Source: Pseudoalteromonas arctica (GTDB taxonomy: Bacteria; Pseudomonadota; Gammaproteobacteria; Enterobacterales; Alteromonadaceae). From it: a stretch of DNA of 64,000 bases. The translations under genes were made by a program, and so were the position numbers. Positions 46,099 through 56,615 of the stretch are shown here, one piece after another. The notes under the pieces were generated by a model. That model did no database searches, was not told the origin of the DNA, and was given only the letters and a program-made list of their open reading frames with translations. Each line of letters begins with the position of its first letter. The stretch's first letter is position 1. The stretch spans positions 284,130 to 348,129 of the forward strand of contig NZ_JABBMT010000001.1 in the NCBI RefSeq assembly GCF_012927645.1, in the 5' to 3' direction.

Positions 46099-46845
46099 TT
46101 ACACCATGTACATCGCACCATTTACGTGTAAAGTTTCGCCTGAAACATACGCTGCTGCATCAGATGCTAAATAACATACTGCGGCTGCAATCTCGTCAGG
46201 TTGGCCTAAACGTCCAGCTGGTACGTTAGCAAGCGTAGCTGCTTTTTGCTCATCAGTTAAGCTGTCGGTCATATCGGTTTGAATAAAACCAGGTGCAATT
46301 ACGTTAACCGTAATACCACGAGAAGCAACTTCACGCGCTAACGACTTAGAAAAACCAATGACACCCGCTTTAGCCGCTGCGTAGTTAGCTTGGCCTGCAT
46401 TACCCATTGTACCAACAACTGAACCTATATTGATAATTCGACCGTTTTTCTTTTTCATCATCGGGCGTAACACTGCTTTAGATAAACGAAAAATAGAGCT
46501 CAAGTTAGTATCAATAATATCGTCCCACTCTGCATCTTTCATGCGCATAAGTAAGTTATCGCGGGTAATACCTGCATTATTGACTAATACGTCAATATCG
46601 CCTAAATCTGCTTTTATCGCAGCAAGTGTCGCCTCGATCGATGCAGGATCAGTTACATTTAACGCATAACCTTTACCATGCTCGCCTAAGTATTCGCTGA
46701 TATTTGCAGCACCAGACTCGCTGGTTGCAGTACCCGCTACTTTAGCACCTTGTGCAACTAATGTAGTAGCGATTGCTTTACCAATACCGCGGCTAGCGCC
46801 TGTAATTAGGACAACTTTGCCCTCTAACGAAAATAAATTTGCCAT
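46099..46845 (-). CDS. fabG: 3-oxoacyl-ACP reductase
   Basis: The product has 248 residues, a short-chain dehydrogenase. Features are the NADP loop TGASRGIGKAIA, NNAGITRDNLLMRM, the catalytic serine before VVGTMGNAGQ, and YAAAKAGVIGFSK. It follows fabD by 12 bases. Confidence 0.96.
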   Translation of the reverse strand: MANLFSLEGKVVLITGASRGIGKAIATTLVAQGAKVAGTATSESGAANISEYLGEHGKGYALNVTDPASIEATLAAIKADLGDIDVLVNNAGITRDNLLMRMKDAEWDDIIDTNLSSIFRLSKAVLRPMMKKKNGRIINIGSVVGTMGNAGQANYAAAKAGVIGFSKSLAREVASRGITVNVIAPGFIQTDMTDSLTDEQKAATLANVPAGRLGQPDEIAAAVCYLASDAAAYVSGETLHVNGAMYMV

Positions 46846-46857
46846 TTTTTCCTACTC

Positions 46858-47784
46858 TTATTTTGCTTCGTCAATGGCAGTTTGGCTATTCACCGAACCA
46901 CATACCATTGCTTTATCAATGCGTTTAGCAAGACTCGTTAACACCTTTCCAGGGCCAAACTCGTAGCTTTGGGTAATGCCCTGCGCTACCAATGCTTGTA
47001 CTGTTTCTGTCCATCGTACTGGACTGTATAGTTGCCGTACTAATGCATCTTTAATGACATCCGCTGAACTTGCAGCTGTTACATCAACATTATTAATTAC
47101 ATCACACTTAGGTGTATTAAATGTTAAAGCAGCTAAATCTTTTGCTAATTTTTCTGCCGCTGGTTTCATTAGCTCACAATGCGACGGTACGCTTACCGAT
47201 AAAGGCAATGCACGTTTTGCACCGGCTTCTTTACACGCTTCTGATGCTCTGTCTACTGCGGCTTTATGACCTGCAATCACAACTTGACCCGGTGAATTGT
47301 AGTTTACTGGCGCAACCACTTCACCTTGTGCTGATGCCACACATGCGGCTTTAATTTCGTCATCACCAAGACCTATGATCGCAGCCATTGAACCCACACC
47401 TGCAGGCACGGCTTCTTGCATGTATAAACCACGGTTTTCAACCAATTTTACAGCTTCGCCTAAGCTCAACACATCGGCACATACCAGCGCTGAGTATTCA
47501 CCTAAACTGTGGCCTGCCATCGTTACGTTTGCATCTGGATTTGCAGCAAGCCATTGGCGGTAAATCGCCACTGATGCTGCTAATAATGCAGGTTGTGTAC
47601 GATGAGTTTGATTTAATTCTTGTTCTGGGCCATTAAGTACTAATGCAGCCAAATCATAACCAAGTGCCGCTGATGCTTCCGCGAACGTCGCTTTAACAAT
47701 ATCAGATTGCTCTAAAAGTTCACTTAACATACCCACAGATTGTGAGCCTTGACCCGGAAAAACAAGTGCAATTTTTTGTGCCAT
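46858..47784 (-). CDS. fabD: Malonyl-CoA:ACP transacylase
   Basis: The product has 308 residues. It has FPGQGSQSVGM at the N-terminus, the nucleophile in GHSLGEYSALV (near 92) and the catalytic histidine in VSVPSHCELM (near 200). It loads malonate onto ACP. It lies directly downstream of plsX, where fabH would be expected in between. Confidence 0.96.
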   Translation of the reverse strand: MAQKIALVFPGQGSQSVGMLSELLEQSDIVKATFAEASAALGYDLAALVLNGPEQELNQTHRTQPALLAASVAIYRQWLAANPDANVTMAGHSLGEYSALVCADVLSLGEAVKLVENRGLYMQEAVPAGVGSMAAIIGLGDDEIKAACVASAQGEVVAPVNYNSPGQVVIAGHKAAVDRASEACKEAGAKRALPLSVSVPSHCELMKPAAEKLAKDLAALTFNTPKCDVINNVDVTAASSADVIKDALVRQLYSPVRWTETVQALVAQGITQSYEFGPGKVLTSLAKRIDKAMVCGSVNSQTAIDEAK

Positions 47785-47843
47785 ACTTTGCTCTTTTAAT
47801 TAAACAAATAAATAAATATTTAAGTACACACCTGACAAAGTAA

Positions 47844-48887
47844 TTAATCATCAGTTGCGACTTTTTTAGTTGAATGTGTTTGCTCGAAGATAGCGGCTAT
47901 TTTTTCAGGAAGTTGACGTTCCACTTCTCTGGCAGCTTCATCGATTGCAGCATAAAATGCTTTAGGAGATGCATTTCCATGACTTTTTACGACAATACCG
48001 CGCAATCCTACCAGAGAAGCACCGTTATACTGGTCGGGGTTCACTCTTTTGTAGAGTTTTTTTATTACTGGGCGCAGCATAAAAGCCAAGCACTTATAGA
48101 AAAAATGTTTACGCAGCGCTTTTGTTAACTTAAACATAATGAGCTTAGCAATCCCTTCACAGGTTTTCAAAGCTACATTACCAACAAAACCTTCACAAAC
48201 GATCACATCTGATTTTCCAGTAAAAATATCACTACCTTCGCTGTAACCCGTATAATTAAGGTAGCTACATTGTTGCATCAGTTGTGCAGCTTGTTTGATA
48301 TCTTCATGGCCTTTAATGTCTTCTGAGCCAATATTTAATAAGCTTACTTTCGGGTTATCACAGCCCAGTGCTTGTTCGGCCACCACAGATCCCATAATGC
48401 CAAATTGATATAAAGTTTGCGCATCACAATGCACGTTAGCACCTAAATCAAGTAAGTAAACCGGGTTTTTTCGCTCAGTTGGCACAGCCGAGATCAATGC
48501 AGGACGTTTTACGCCTGGCAACATTTTCAGCACATAGTGAGCCATAAATAATAATGCACCGGTATTACCGGAACTAACGCACGCTTGTGCCTCACCTGAT
48601 TTAACTAAATCAAGGGCAACGCGCATTGAAGAATCTTTTTTAGATCGCACAGCAGAAGACGGTTCACAGCTATTGGTAACTACTTGACTACAATGGCGAA
48701 TTATTAAACGGGGATGAGATAGAGAATCGAGTGACTCGAGTTCTTTAGATATTACTTGTTCATTACCACATAAGATTAATCTTAGGTTGGCATTTGCATT
48801 TACCGCGTTAACGGCTGCGGGGATAGATGAACGGGGGCCATAATCGCCCCCCATCATATCTAACGCAATTGTTAGATTGGTCAGCAT
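47844..48887 (-). CDS. plsX: Phosphate acyltransferase PlsX
   Basis: The product has 347 residues. The family blocks are [20 protein letters not shown] and [14 protein letters not shown]. It makes acyl-phosphate from acyl-ACP at the start of phospholipid synthesis. The rpmF gene lies 12 bases upstream. Confidence 0.95.
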   Translation of the reverse strand: MLTNLTIALDMMGGDYGPRSSIPAAVNAVNANANLRLILCGNEQVISKELESLDSLSHPRLIIRHCSQVVTNSCEPSSAVRSKKDSSMRVALDLVKSGEAQACVSSGNTGALLFMAHYVLKMLPGVKRPALISAVPTERKNPVYLLDLGANVHCDAQTLYQFGIMGSVVAEQALGCDNPKVSLLNIGSEDIKGHEDIKQAAQLMQQCSYLNYTGYSEGSDIFTGKSDVIVCEGFVGNVALKTCEGIAKLIMFKLTKALRKHFFYKCLAFMLRPVIKKLYKRVNPDQYNGASLVGLRGIVVKSHGNASPKAFYAAIDEAAREVERQLPEKIAAIFEQTHSTKKVATDD

Positions 48888-48899
48888 AAAAGCAATCTC

Positions 48900-49070
48900 T
48901 TATTTAGAAATTACTTGAACGCCTTTGTAGTAACCATCTGCAGTCACATGGTGACGACGATGAGTCTCACCAGATGTTTGGTCTACAGTTAAAGTTGGAC
49001 CACTGATCGCATCGTGTGAACGGCGCATGCCGCGTCTTGCACGAGACTTTTTGCTTTTTTGTACAGCCAT
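48900..49070 (-). CDS. rpmF: 50S ribosomal protein L32
   Basis: A 56-residue product on the minus strand starts [20 protein letters not shown] and ends [11 protein letters not shown]. It is very basic and matches bacterial L32 in length and sequence. A GGAG site lies before the ATG. It sits between yceD and plsX, as in E. coli. Confidence 0.96.
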   Translation of the reverse strand: MAVQKSKKSRARRGMRRSHDAISGPTLTVDQTSGETHRRHHVTADGYYKGVQVISK

Positions 49071-49079
49071 AGTCTTCTC

Positions 49080-49604
49080 CTAAGAATCTTTCTTAAGTTG
49101 TTTCAAAATATCAAATGGATTTGGTTTATCATCTTCCGCTTTTAAAACACCAAAGCTGGCAGGCTTTGCTGAATAACTGCATGAAGCTTCGTTGTGGGTA
49201 GCAACTAATGGCACGGCTAAGATTAGTTCGTCTTCGATTAAATCAAACACGTTAACTTCACCATTTTCATCAAGCGCTACTTCATCGTAGTCTTCTGGAA
49301 GATCATCTGACTCTGTATCCTCACCGACTGGTGAATAAACAAAGTCTTGAACCAAATCCAACCCTAAATCACCATTACAACGTTGACAAGTGACAGTAAC
49401 ATGTGTGGACAAATTACCGCTAATCACAGCGAAACCTTGGTCATCGTTTTTGCAATGAATTTTTACCGCTATTTCACCTACTTCTTCCTGTACAACTTCC
49501 CTTAAACGGGTAAGTTTTTCAAGCGGTACAATGCCGTCATACATTAAACGGTGTTGCGCTGCCTTGCCTGGATGAAGAGTGATGGGAATTTTCACCTTTT
49601 GCAT
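49080..49604 (-). CDS. yceD: YceD family protein (DUF177)
   Basis: The product has 174 residues. The cysteine-containing VTCQRCNGDL segment (near 77) and the acidic stretch EDTESDDLPEDYDEV are typical. YceD is linked to 23S rRNA accumulation and is usually encoded just upstream of rpmF, here 9 bases away. Confidence 0.92.
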   Translation of the reverse strand: MQKVKIPITLHPGKAAQHRLMYDGIVPLEKLTRLREVVQEEVGEIAVKIHCKNDDQGFAVISGNLSTHVTVTCQRCNGDLGLDLVQDFVYSPVGEDTESDDLPEDYDEVALDENGEVNVFDLIEDELILAVPLVATHNEASCSYSAKPASFGVLKAEDDKPNPFDILKQLKKDS

Positions 49605-49746
49605 AGGGGCTGCATCATATAGATAGTTACTTGGTTAGTCAAAGTAAAAAACCTTTTTTAGGTGGTTTTTCGCGATTCATTTCTTGGTTTTGCCAACGGA
49701 TCTGATTTATCCTAACTCAATCTGATTTTCATTAGGAAAACAATCC

Positions 49747-50349
49747 ATGCAGCACCCGCTTATTTTAGCCTCAAGTTCACCCTTTCGTCAGTCTTTATTG
49801 CAAAAATTTAATCTGCCGTTTGACAGTTTTTCACCTGATATAGACGAAACCGCACTCCCTGAAGAAACACCTACACAGCTTGTAAAGCGCTTAAGTGAAC
49901 TAAAAGCGCGTGCTGCTGTGCAACATTATACACAAGATACACAAGGTTTAGTTATTGGCTCTGATCAAGTTGCCGTATTTGAGCAACAAATCTTAGGTAA
50001 ACCGCATAATAAAGAAAATGCCATTAAGCAACTGAGTTTATTTAGCGGTAATACTGTCACATTTTTAACCGGCTTATGTGTCTATGATATCCAAAATAAT
50101 AAAACAAAAACCCTTGTTGAGCCATTTAACGTAACGTTTAGAACACTCTCATTGGCGCAAATAAGTGCCTATTGCGACGCAGAGCAACCTTACAGTTGCG
50201 CTGGCAGTTTTAAAAGTGAAGGCCTGGGTATTTGTTTATTTGAAAAACTCAGCGGCGATGACCCAAACAGCTTGGTTGGTTTACCACTGATCAAACTCAG
50301 TCAATTATTGACCGAGTTTGGTGTTGATGTATTAAGTAATCAAGACTAA
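49747..50349 (+). CDS. Maf/YceF-type nucleoside triphosphate pyrophosphatase
   Basis: The product has 200 residues. The N-terminus LASSSPFRQSLLQKF and the internal VIGSDQVAVF, QQILGKPHNKENA and EGLGICLFEKLSGDDPNSLVGLP segments mark the Maf family, probably the YceF branch (m7GTP pyrophosphatase). It is divergent from yceD, as in E. coli. Confidence 0.93.
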   Translation: MQHPLILASSSPFRQSLLQKFNLPFDSFSPDIDETALPEETPTQLVKRLSELKARAAVQHYTQDTQGLVIGSDQVAVFEQQILGKPHNKENAIKQLSLFSGNTVTFLTGLCVYDIQNNKTKTLVEPFNVTFRTLSLAQISAYCDAEQPYSCAGSFKSEGLGICLFEKLSGDDPNSLVGLPLIKLSQLLTEFGVDVLSNQD

Positions 50350-50366
50350 CTATTTATTATTACGGC

Positions 50367-50552
50367 TTAAAGTAAACACGCAGCGAGTTGCTGATATGAA
50401 TCAACTGTCGCAATCGGTGTGAATTCGTTGAGCTGCTGGGCGTTATGCACTCCCATAGTTACGCCTAAGCGGTCAATATTGGCCGCTTTCGCCATTGCCA
50501 TATCAATTTTTGTATCACCAATCATCAGCGCATCATCATGGCTAATATTGCT
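50367..50552 (-). pseudogene. C-terminal remnant of an HAD-family hydrolase
   Basis: Reading the minus strand gives about 58 codons ending in a normal stop. They include SHDDALMIGDTKIDMAMAKA and then NIDRLGVTMGVHNAQQL, the last motif and tail of a phosphoglycolate-phosphatase-like HAD enzyme. The nucleophile motif and cap domain, roughly two thirds of the gene, are missing; rluC ends only about 13 bases upstream. A deletion next to rluC is the simplest explanation. Confidence 0.78.
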
Positions 50553-50565
50553 AATTTATAGGGTT

Positions 50566-51525
50566 TCACGATTTAGCAGCGCGTAATGTTTTAATACAAT
50601 TAACCAAGGCTTTATCCAGTGGTGCTGCAACACGCATCGTAGTTTCATTTTTTGGATGATAAAAACTCAAATCGTGCGCATGTAAAAATAATCGCCCTAA
50701 CCCCATTTTACGCATCGCAGCATCAAACGCTTGGTTACCGTATTTATCATCGCACGCAATCGCATGCCCACGGCACTGAGTGTGAACACGAATTTGGTGA
50801 GTACGCCCTGTCACTGGGGATGCCTGCACCAGTGAGCATTCATCAAAACGTTCCAGCACTTTAAAGCGAGTATGAGATGGCTTACCTTCGGTGTTATTAA
50901 CACGAACAACACGCTCACCCGATTGCAAGGTGTTCTTCAACAGCCCTTCGGTAACGTTTTTATCTTTTGAATCCCATTGCCCGTCAACTAATGCCCAGTA
51001 ATTTTTTTCCATGGTTTTCTCACGTAACTGTTCATGCAAGCTGGTCAATACTGAACGACGTTTCGAAATTAACAAACAGCCTGATGTATCACGGTCTAAA
51101 CGATGTACAAGCTCTAAACTGCGCTCATCTGGGCGCAATACGCGTAATGCTTCAATTAAGCCATAGCTTAATCCACTGCCGCCATGCACAGCCATACCTG
51201 ATGGTTTATTAATGACGATAAGATATTTATCTTCAAATAAAATAGCCTCTTCAAGTTTAGTCACTACATCGAGGTTTTTAGGCACAAACTCTTCACGTTC
51301 AGCTATTTGTATTGGCGGAATACGAACGATGTCATCGAGTTGTAATTTATACACAGGTTTGATGCGCTTTTTATTAACCCGCACCTCACCTTTACGAAGA
51401 ATTCGATACACAGCGCTTTTAGGCACCCCTTTTAAATGAGTAATAAGAAAGTTATCAATCCGTTGACCTAAATGGTCTTCGGTAATCGTGACGAAAGATA
51501 CTTGTAAGCCGGTTTTTTCTGACAT
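50566..51525 (-). CDS. rluC: 23S rRNA pseudouridine synthase RluC
   Basis: The product has 319 residues. An N-terminal S4 RNA-binding domain (GQRIDNFLITHLKGVPKSAV) is followed by the RluA-type catalytic domain with the aspartate in HRLDRDTSGCLLISKR (near 142). RluC modifies U955, U2504 and U2580 in E. coli. It is divergent from rne, as in E. coli. Confidence 0.94.
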   Translation of the reverse strand: MSEKTGLQVSFVTITEDHLGQRIDNFLITHLKGVPKSAVYRILRKGEVRVNKKRIKPVYKLQLDDIVRIPPIQIAEREEFVPKNLDVVTKLEEAILFEDKYLIVINKPSGMAVHGGSGLSYGLIEALRVLRPDERSLELVHRLDRDTSGCLLISKRRSVLTSLHEQLREKTMEKNYWALVDGQWDSKDKNVTEGLLKNTLQSGERVVRVNNTEGKPSHTRFKVLERFDECSLVQASPVTGRTHQIRVHTQCRGHAIACDDKYGNQAFDAAMRKMGLGRLFLHAHDLSFYHPKNETTMRVAAPLDKALVNCIKTLRAAKS

Positions 51526-52147
51526 TGCCTAATCACTGATTTAAGTAAAATAATTTTAGTTGCTAACACAGTTATAATAATGGGATAATCACCGACGCAA
51601 ATATATATTTGCAAATAACAACGGTGCTTTTTAACACATTAAAACATTCGTGATGCACATTCTGGGTAATTGATCATACAGATCCGAGATAAGTTTTCCA
51701 AAGCTTTTATATATAGCCAGTTTACACGTGCGTTCAATTAACTCCGATGCGTGTAATATATCGCCAGTTAAGTTTGAGCATGAAGTGTTATTAAATGTTG
51801 ATGAAAAAAGCAATTTGAACAGATAATTTGTCTGATCGTGACGGCGTACGATACGCCGTTCAGCAGATGTACTGTAAAATACCTAAGTTAATTTAATAAA
51901 TGGTCGACTCTGGACAGAACTCAAATACGTCACTGTAAAAACAGCCGATAGTTTTGCCACCATAATAGAATTTAATAACGTGACAACACGTTATTGTCAG
52001 CCAGCACCATAAAGATACTTAAAATATAAATACAGTACCAAGCTCCCCACAGATCCAGTCGTGAGACTGTACAAAAAGAAGCGATGGAGCAACTGAACAG
52101 GCGAAAAGTTTCGTCATGTCAGAGACATAACACAGTAGAGTAACAAT
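51526..52147 (+). promoter_or_regulatory. Divergent rluC-rne region with structured rne leader
   Basis: I see no protein gene in these 622 bases. The rne side has strong hairpins: ACGGCGTA-CGA-TACGCCGT (51841-51859), TAACGTG-ACAA-CACGTTA (51976-51993 region) and CAGTC-GTGA-GACTG (52056-52069). The long 5' leader of rne is known to mediate RNase E autoregulation in E. coli, so these hairpins probably serve the same role. The promoter was not located. Confidence 0.6.
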
Positions 52148-55100
52148 ATGAAACGTATGCTAATCAATGCGACGCAGCAAGAAGAAATGCGCGTAGCACT
52201 GGTTGATGGCCAGCGCCTGTATGATTTAGATATCGAAAGCCCGGGTCACGAACAAAAAAAAGCCAATATTTATAAAGGCAAAATCACTCGTATAGAACCG
52301 TCATTAGAAGCCGCCTTTGTTGATTACGGCGCTGATCGTCACGGATTCCTGCCTTTAAAAGAAATCGCCCGTACTTACTTCCCGCAAGGCTATACTTTCC
52401 ATGGTCGTCCGAATATTCGTGACGTGATCAAAGAAGGTCAAGAAGTTATTATCCAAGTAGACAAAGAAGAACGCGGTCAAAAAGGCGCAGCTCTCACCAC
52501 CTTTATTAGTGTTGCAGGCAGCTACCTAGTTTTAATGCCTAATAACCCTCGTGCTGGTGGCATCTCTCGTCGTATTGAAGGGGATGAGCGTACTGAACTT
52601 AAAGAAGCATTAAGCCGTTTAGAGCTGCCCAAAGGTATGGGTTTAATCGTGCGTACCGCAGGTGTTGGTAAGTCATTTGAAGAACTAAACGACGATTTAA
52701 AAGCGCTGTTAGTCCACTGGGATGCCATTCAAAAAGCATCCGACAGTGGTAAAGCACCGTTTTTGATTCACCAAGAAAGTAACGTGATTTTCCGCGCTAT
52801 CCGCGATTATTTACGCCGTGATATCGGTGAAATTCTCATTGATAAGCCTCGCGTATTTGAAGAAGCAAAAGCGCACATTGAGCGTTTTCGTCCTGACTTC
52901 ATGAGCCGAGTAAAACTTTACCAAGGTGAAGTACCGCTGTTCACGCATTATCAAATCGAAAGCCAAATTGAGTCAGCGTTTCAACGCGAAGTTCGCTTGC
53001 CTTCTGGTGGTTCAATTGTTATTGACCCAACTGAAGCACTTACTTCTATCGATATCAACTCATCTAAAGCTACTAAAGGCGGCGATATCGAAGAAACAGC
53101 GCTTAATACCAACTTAGAAGCAGCAGATGAAATTGCCCGCCAATTACGCTTACGCGACTTAGGTGGCTTAATTGTTATCGACTTCATCGACATGACACCA
53201 CCGCGTCACCAACGTGAAGTAGAAAACCGCTTAAAAGATGCTGTTCGCCCAGATCGTGCCCGTGTACAAATTGGTAAAATTTCGCGTTTTGGTTTACTTG
53301 AAATGTCGCGTCAGCGCCTACGCCCTTCACTTGGTGAAGCGAGCCAAGGCCCATGCCCACGTTGTAGTGGTCAAGGAACTATTCGTTCAAACGAGTCAAT
53401 TGCGTTGTCAATCCTACGTTTAATCGAAGAAGAAGCGATTAAAGACAATACCTCTCAAGTTAACGCCCAAGTCCCCGTTGCAGTGGCCTCTTACTTGTTA
53501 AATGAGCAACGCCGTAGCGTACACCGTATTGAAAAACGTCACAGCTGTGATGTGGTGATCATTCCTAATAAACATATGGACACACCACACTACGAAGTGA
53601 TGCGTTTACGTAAAGATGAAACCATTGAAGCGGCAAGCTACGAGCAAATTACAGCGCCAGAGCCTGAAGTGTATGAAACATCAAAAACACCAACGGTTGC
53701 AGTACGTGAAGAGCCAGTGTTAAAAGGCGTTGTTATGCCATCAACACCAGCATCACAACAAGCTCAAGCAGCCCCAGCGCCACAAAGTGCTGCAGCACAA
53801 CCGCAAGTAAGTTTGTTCACTGCTATTGGTAATTGGTTTAAGGCTTTATTTGCAACATCTGCTGAGCAAACAGATAGTAAAGAACAGCCACAAAAACCAG
53901 CGAGTGAACCTCGTAATAATCAACGTCGTAACAATGACGGTGATACACGTCGTCGTAATAACCAACGTCGTCGTAACAATAATTCACGCACTAAACCACA
54001 AAACGAGCGTACCGAGCGTGTAGCTGAAGAAAAACCAGCAGCTACGACAAACAACGAGCAACAGGAAAGAAACGAGAATCGCAATAAGCGTCGTCGTAAT
54101 CCTAACTCTCGTAAACGTAACGACACTCGTAACGATGACAGCAAGGTTGTAGCAGAGAAAACAGAAGCAAAAGCTGATGTTAAAAACACTGCAACAGCTA
54201 AAGATGTCGCCGTTGAAGCAACTGAGCAAAAGCCGAAAGTACGTCGCCAACGCCGTAACTTACGTAAAAAAGTTCGTTTGCAAGATGAAAACGCACAAGC
54301 AGTTGCAACTAATAATGACGCTGAACAGCAAGCGACTCCAGTTGTTGAGGAAAAACCAGCTAAGCCAGTTGTAGCAAAACAGGAAGAAGTGAAAGCCCCT
54401 GTTGAGACTACTTCAGTTGAAGCTACAGCTGCTGAAACAACGGTTACTGAAGCATCTGAGCAAAAAGCTGAACAGACGGCACCAAGCGAACAAGAAACAG
54501 TAACATCGACTGATGAAGAGCAAGGCCAAACGCGAACACGTTCACGCCGCTCTCCACGTCATTTACGTGCTGCTGGACAACGCCGTCGTCGCCCTGAGGG
54601 TGAAGAAGCTACGCCAACACAAGGTACACAACCGCCAGCATTTATTCCAGTTGCCGATCAAGCCGCTGCTGAATATGAAGCTGAGTTAAAGGCCAAGCAA
54701 GATAAGCAAGCTGCAGAAGTAGTTGAAGAAAAACCTGCCGTTGCTGAATCAGCTCCAGAAGTGGTTAAACAAGCATCTGTTGCTGCTGAATCAGCTCCAG
54801 AAGTGGTTGAACAAGTGCCTGCTGCTGCTGAACTAACTGAAGAAGTGGTTGAACAAGCGCCAGTTGCAGCTGAAGTAACTGAAGAAGTGGTTGAGCAAGC
54901 ACCTGTTGCTGCTGAAGCAACTGAAGAAGTGGTTGAACAAGCGCCTGTTGCTGCTGAAGCAACTGAAGAAGTGGTTGAACAAGCGCCTGTTGCTGCTGAA
55001 GCAACTGAAGAAGTGGTTGAACAAGCGCCAGTTGCTGAACCAACTCCAGAAGTAGTTGTTGAGGAAGCACCAATGGCAGAGACTAAGCCTACTGCAAAAC

Positions 55101-55315
55101 CTGTAGCGCACACTAAAACAGTGATCACTTCAGGTAAAGCAAGTGCACCTATGGCACAACCAACTACCGTTGCAGATAGCGACGTTACCCACACACCAAA
55201 AGCGATGGCACACGACCAACGTGAAGCTATTCCTGATAGCGGTCTACGTGCAGGTTCTATCAAACCAGCAGGTCGCGCAAGCGCCGCAATGACTAAAACT
55301 ATGAGTGTTGATTAA
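52148..55315 (+). CDS. rne: Ribonuclease E
   Basis: The product has 1055 residues, similar in size to E. coli RNase E. The S1 domain (about 35-120), the DNase I-like catalytic part with aspartates in [16 protein letters not shown] and [11 protein letters not shown], and the zinc-link CPRCSG (near 404) are intact. The C-terminal scaffold has a probable membrane-binding helix ([17 protein letters not shown], near 555), arginine-rich RNA-binding tracts ([15 protein letters not shown]) and a repeat of Val-Val-Glu-Gln-Ala-Pro type. It starts mRNA decay and processes rRNA and tRNA precursors. Confidence 0.96.
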   Translation: MKRMLINATQQEEMRVALVDGQRLYDLDIESPGHEQKKANIYKGKITRIEPSLEAAFVDYGADRHGFLPLKEIARTYFPQGYTFHGRPNIRDVIKEGQEVIIQVDKEERGQKGAALTTFISVAGSYLVLMPNNPRAGGISRRIEGDERTELKEALSRLELPKGMGLIVRTAGVGKSFEELNDDLKALLVHWDAIQKASDSGKAPFLIHQESNVIFRAIRDYLRRDIGEILIDKPRVFEEAKAHIERFRPDFMSRVKLYQGEVPLFTHYQIESQIESAFQREVRLPSGGSIVIDPTEALTSIDINSSKATKGGDIEETALNTNLEAADEIARQLRLRDLGGLIVIDFIDMTPPRHQREVENRLKDAVRPDRARVQIGKISRFGLLEMSRQRLRPSLGEASQGPCPRCSGQGTIRSNESIALSILRLIEEEAIKDNTSQVNAQVPVAVASYLLNEQRRSVHRIEKRHSCDVVIIPNKHMDTPHYEVMRLRKDETIEAASYEQITAPEPEVYETSKTPTVAVREEPVLKGVVMPSTPASQQAQAAPAPQSAAAQPQVSLFTAIGNWFKALFATSAEQTDSKEQPQKPASEPRNNQRRNNDGDTRRRNNQRRRNNNSRTKPQNERTERVAEEKPAATTNNEQQERNENRNKRRRNPNSRKRNDTRNDDSKVVAEKTEAKADVKNTATAKDVAVEATEQKPKVRRQRRNLRKKVRLQDENAQAVATNNDAEQQATPVVEEKPAKPVVAKQEEVKAPVETTSVEATAAETTVTEASEQKAEQTAPSEQETVTSTDEEQGQTRTRSRRSPRHLRAAGQRRRRPEGEEATPTQGTQPPAFIPVADQAAAEYEAELKAKQDKQAAEVVEEKPAVAESAPEVVKQASVAAESAPEVVEQVPAAAELTEEVVEQAPVAAEVTEEVVEQAPVAAEATEEVVEQAPVAAEATEEVVEQAPVAAEATEEVVEQAPVAEPTPEVVVEEAPMAETKPTAKPVAHTKTVITSGKASAPMAQPTTVADSDVTHTPKAMAHDQREAIPDSGLRAGSIKPAGRASAAMTKTMSVD
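54758..55051 (+). repeat. 42-bp tandem repeat inside rne
   Basis: Seven in-frame units begin at 54758, 54800, 54842, 54884, 54926, 54968 and 55010, each encoding a 14-residue [18 protein letters not shown] block; a degenerate eighth follows. Units five and six are identical. Copy number could vary between strains without breaking the frame. Confidence 0.92.
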
Positions 55316-55346
55316 CACCTTTGGTTTAGCTTAAAAGCACAGTAAA

Positions 55347-55380
55347 AAGCCGCGTTAATGAAAATTAACGCGGCTTTTTG
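55347..55380 (+). terminator. Rho-independent terminator of rne
   Basis: AAGCCGCGTTAAT (55347-55359) pairs perfectly with ATTAACGCGGCTT (55364-55376) around a GAAA loop, and T residues follow. It starts 31 bases after the rne stop. Confidence 0.92.
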
Positions 55381-55442
55381 TTTCTCAAATTTTCTTTAAT
55401 TAAGTATTATAGCGGCCAAGCTTTTGCGCTATTTCACCTAAA

Positions 55443-55841
55443 CTAATCACATGTTTTTAAGTGGTCAATTCGCCACCACTTAGGCAACTTCGAAATATAA
55501 GAATGAGATTGTGGCGCCAAGCCTTGGCGATTTGGAGAATCAAAAGTTCCAAGCGCAATTGCTACTGTCGGTTTATCGTCAATCGCGCCGATTGTACTTC
55601 CACATTGAGAACAAAAAGCCCTGCTCGAGTACTCAGATGAGCGCCACACAGTTGGCAAGCCACCTGGGCCTGTCCACTCTATTTGATCGTTTGAAAGCTC
55701 AACCCACACCTGCGTTAGAGAGCCTGAATGACGTTGGCATTGTTTACACGAGCAGGTATGTGAAGCCAGCTTTGTAGCAGTAACAAGGTAGCGGATATCG
55801 CCACACAAACACCCACCTTCAAAAACCTTTGGCTGTTTCAT
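55443..55841 (-). CDS. GFA-family (glutathione-dependent formaldehyde-activating-like) protein
   Basis: The product has 132 residues. Zinc-binding cysteines appear in GGCLCGDIRY, HTCSCKQCQRHSG and FCSQCGSTIG, the CENP-V/GFA pattern. A true formaldehyde role is proven only for few members. Its ATG shares one base with the stop of the upstream, frameshifted hydrolase (TAATG), with a GGAG site in between, so the two were built as one operon. Confidence 0.88.
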   Translation of the reverse strand: MKQPKVFEGGCLCGDIRYLVTATKLASHTCSCKQCQRHSGSLTQVWVELSNDQIEWTGPGGLPTVWRSSEYSSRAFCSQCGSTIGAIDDKPTVAIALGTFDSPNRQGLAPQSHSYISKLPKWWRIDHLKTCD

Positions 55842-56556
55842 TATAATCTCCCTTTAAATTCAGTTTTATCAACGCATACTACGTTGAATCCATTACAAAT
55901 AACCTTAGCACACGCTACAGGGTTTGATTGCGCTATAAAATGTCCGCCTTCAATCTCAATCTGGGTAAAGCTGGAACATATTGACGCTAAGTACTTCACC
56001 GCACTAGCGCTTACCAGTAAATCTCTGCTTGGGCGAATATAAGTCACTGGGCAATCTAACTCGCACTGTTGTTTTGAAAGGCCAGCTATGTTTAATAACC
56101 TTAATTTCAGTTTACGTTTATTCGCTGCTTGCAACGAAGTAAATACGGGATAAACCAATACTCGGCCCCCTATTAAACTAAACCCAAATAAATAAAGTAA
56201 CTTGTTACTTAAAAAGTTTGATGACAATAAACTAACGGGTAAAAATCCTGCCAATTTAGATAATAAAGAAGGCGCTGAGATAAAACTGGCCAAAAATACG
56301 ATGCCTCGAACACGACTGCCAAGTAGCTTATAAATTCATAAGCCACTCGCCCAGAATAAGACTCCGCGACAATATAAATATCAGTATCTTTAAAACGCTT
56401 CGCAAGCTCTGCACCTTGCTCAGCATAAGTTACGCCTTTAAGTAATTCATATGAAATTACTTCTGTATCGAGGTTTTCAGGCAAGTTTTCTGTCACTTTT
56501 TCGAACAGAAGGCCAGTTCCATCAAGGCCAGGAAGTAGTAAGATTTTCATAGGCAA
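55841..56556 (-). pseudogene. Alpha/beta hydrolase, broken by a one-base deletion
   Basis: Two overlapping frames together make one alpha/beta hydrolase. The first has MKILLLPGLDGTGLLF and the nucleophile elbow AESYSGRVAYE. The second carries the cap, the catalytic-acid segment SRDLLVSASA and the histidine in EGGHFIAQSNP. Restoring one base near 56319 would make SYLGSRVRGIVFLASFISAP run on, and 716 bases plus one equals exactly 239 codons. As given, the protein stops short of the acid and histidine, so it should be inactive unless this is a sequencing error. Confidence 0.82.
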
Positions 56557-56615
56557 ATTTGCTACTTTTTTAGAAAGCGATTATCTGCGAACTTTAGTAA
56601 TTCGCCATACTTCAT

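Noticed and set aside
51631..51813. 60-codon frame in the rluC-rne gap, minus strand
   Set aside because: It lies in the rne upstream and leader region, has no ribosome site, and its product shows no recognisable feature.
54658..55263. 201-codon frame antisense to the rne repeat
   Set aside because: It is a by-product of the repetitive GAA/GCT-rich rne sequence read on the other strand; its low-complexity Ser/Thr/Ala product mirrors the repeat.
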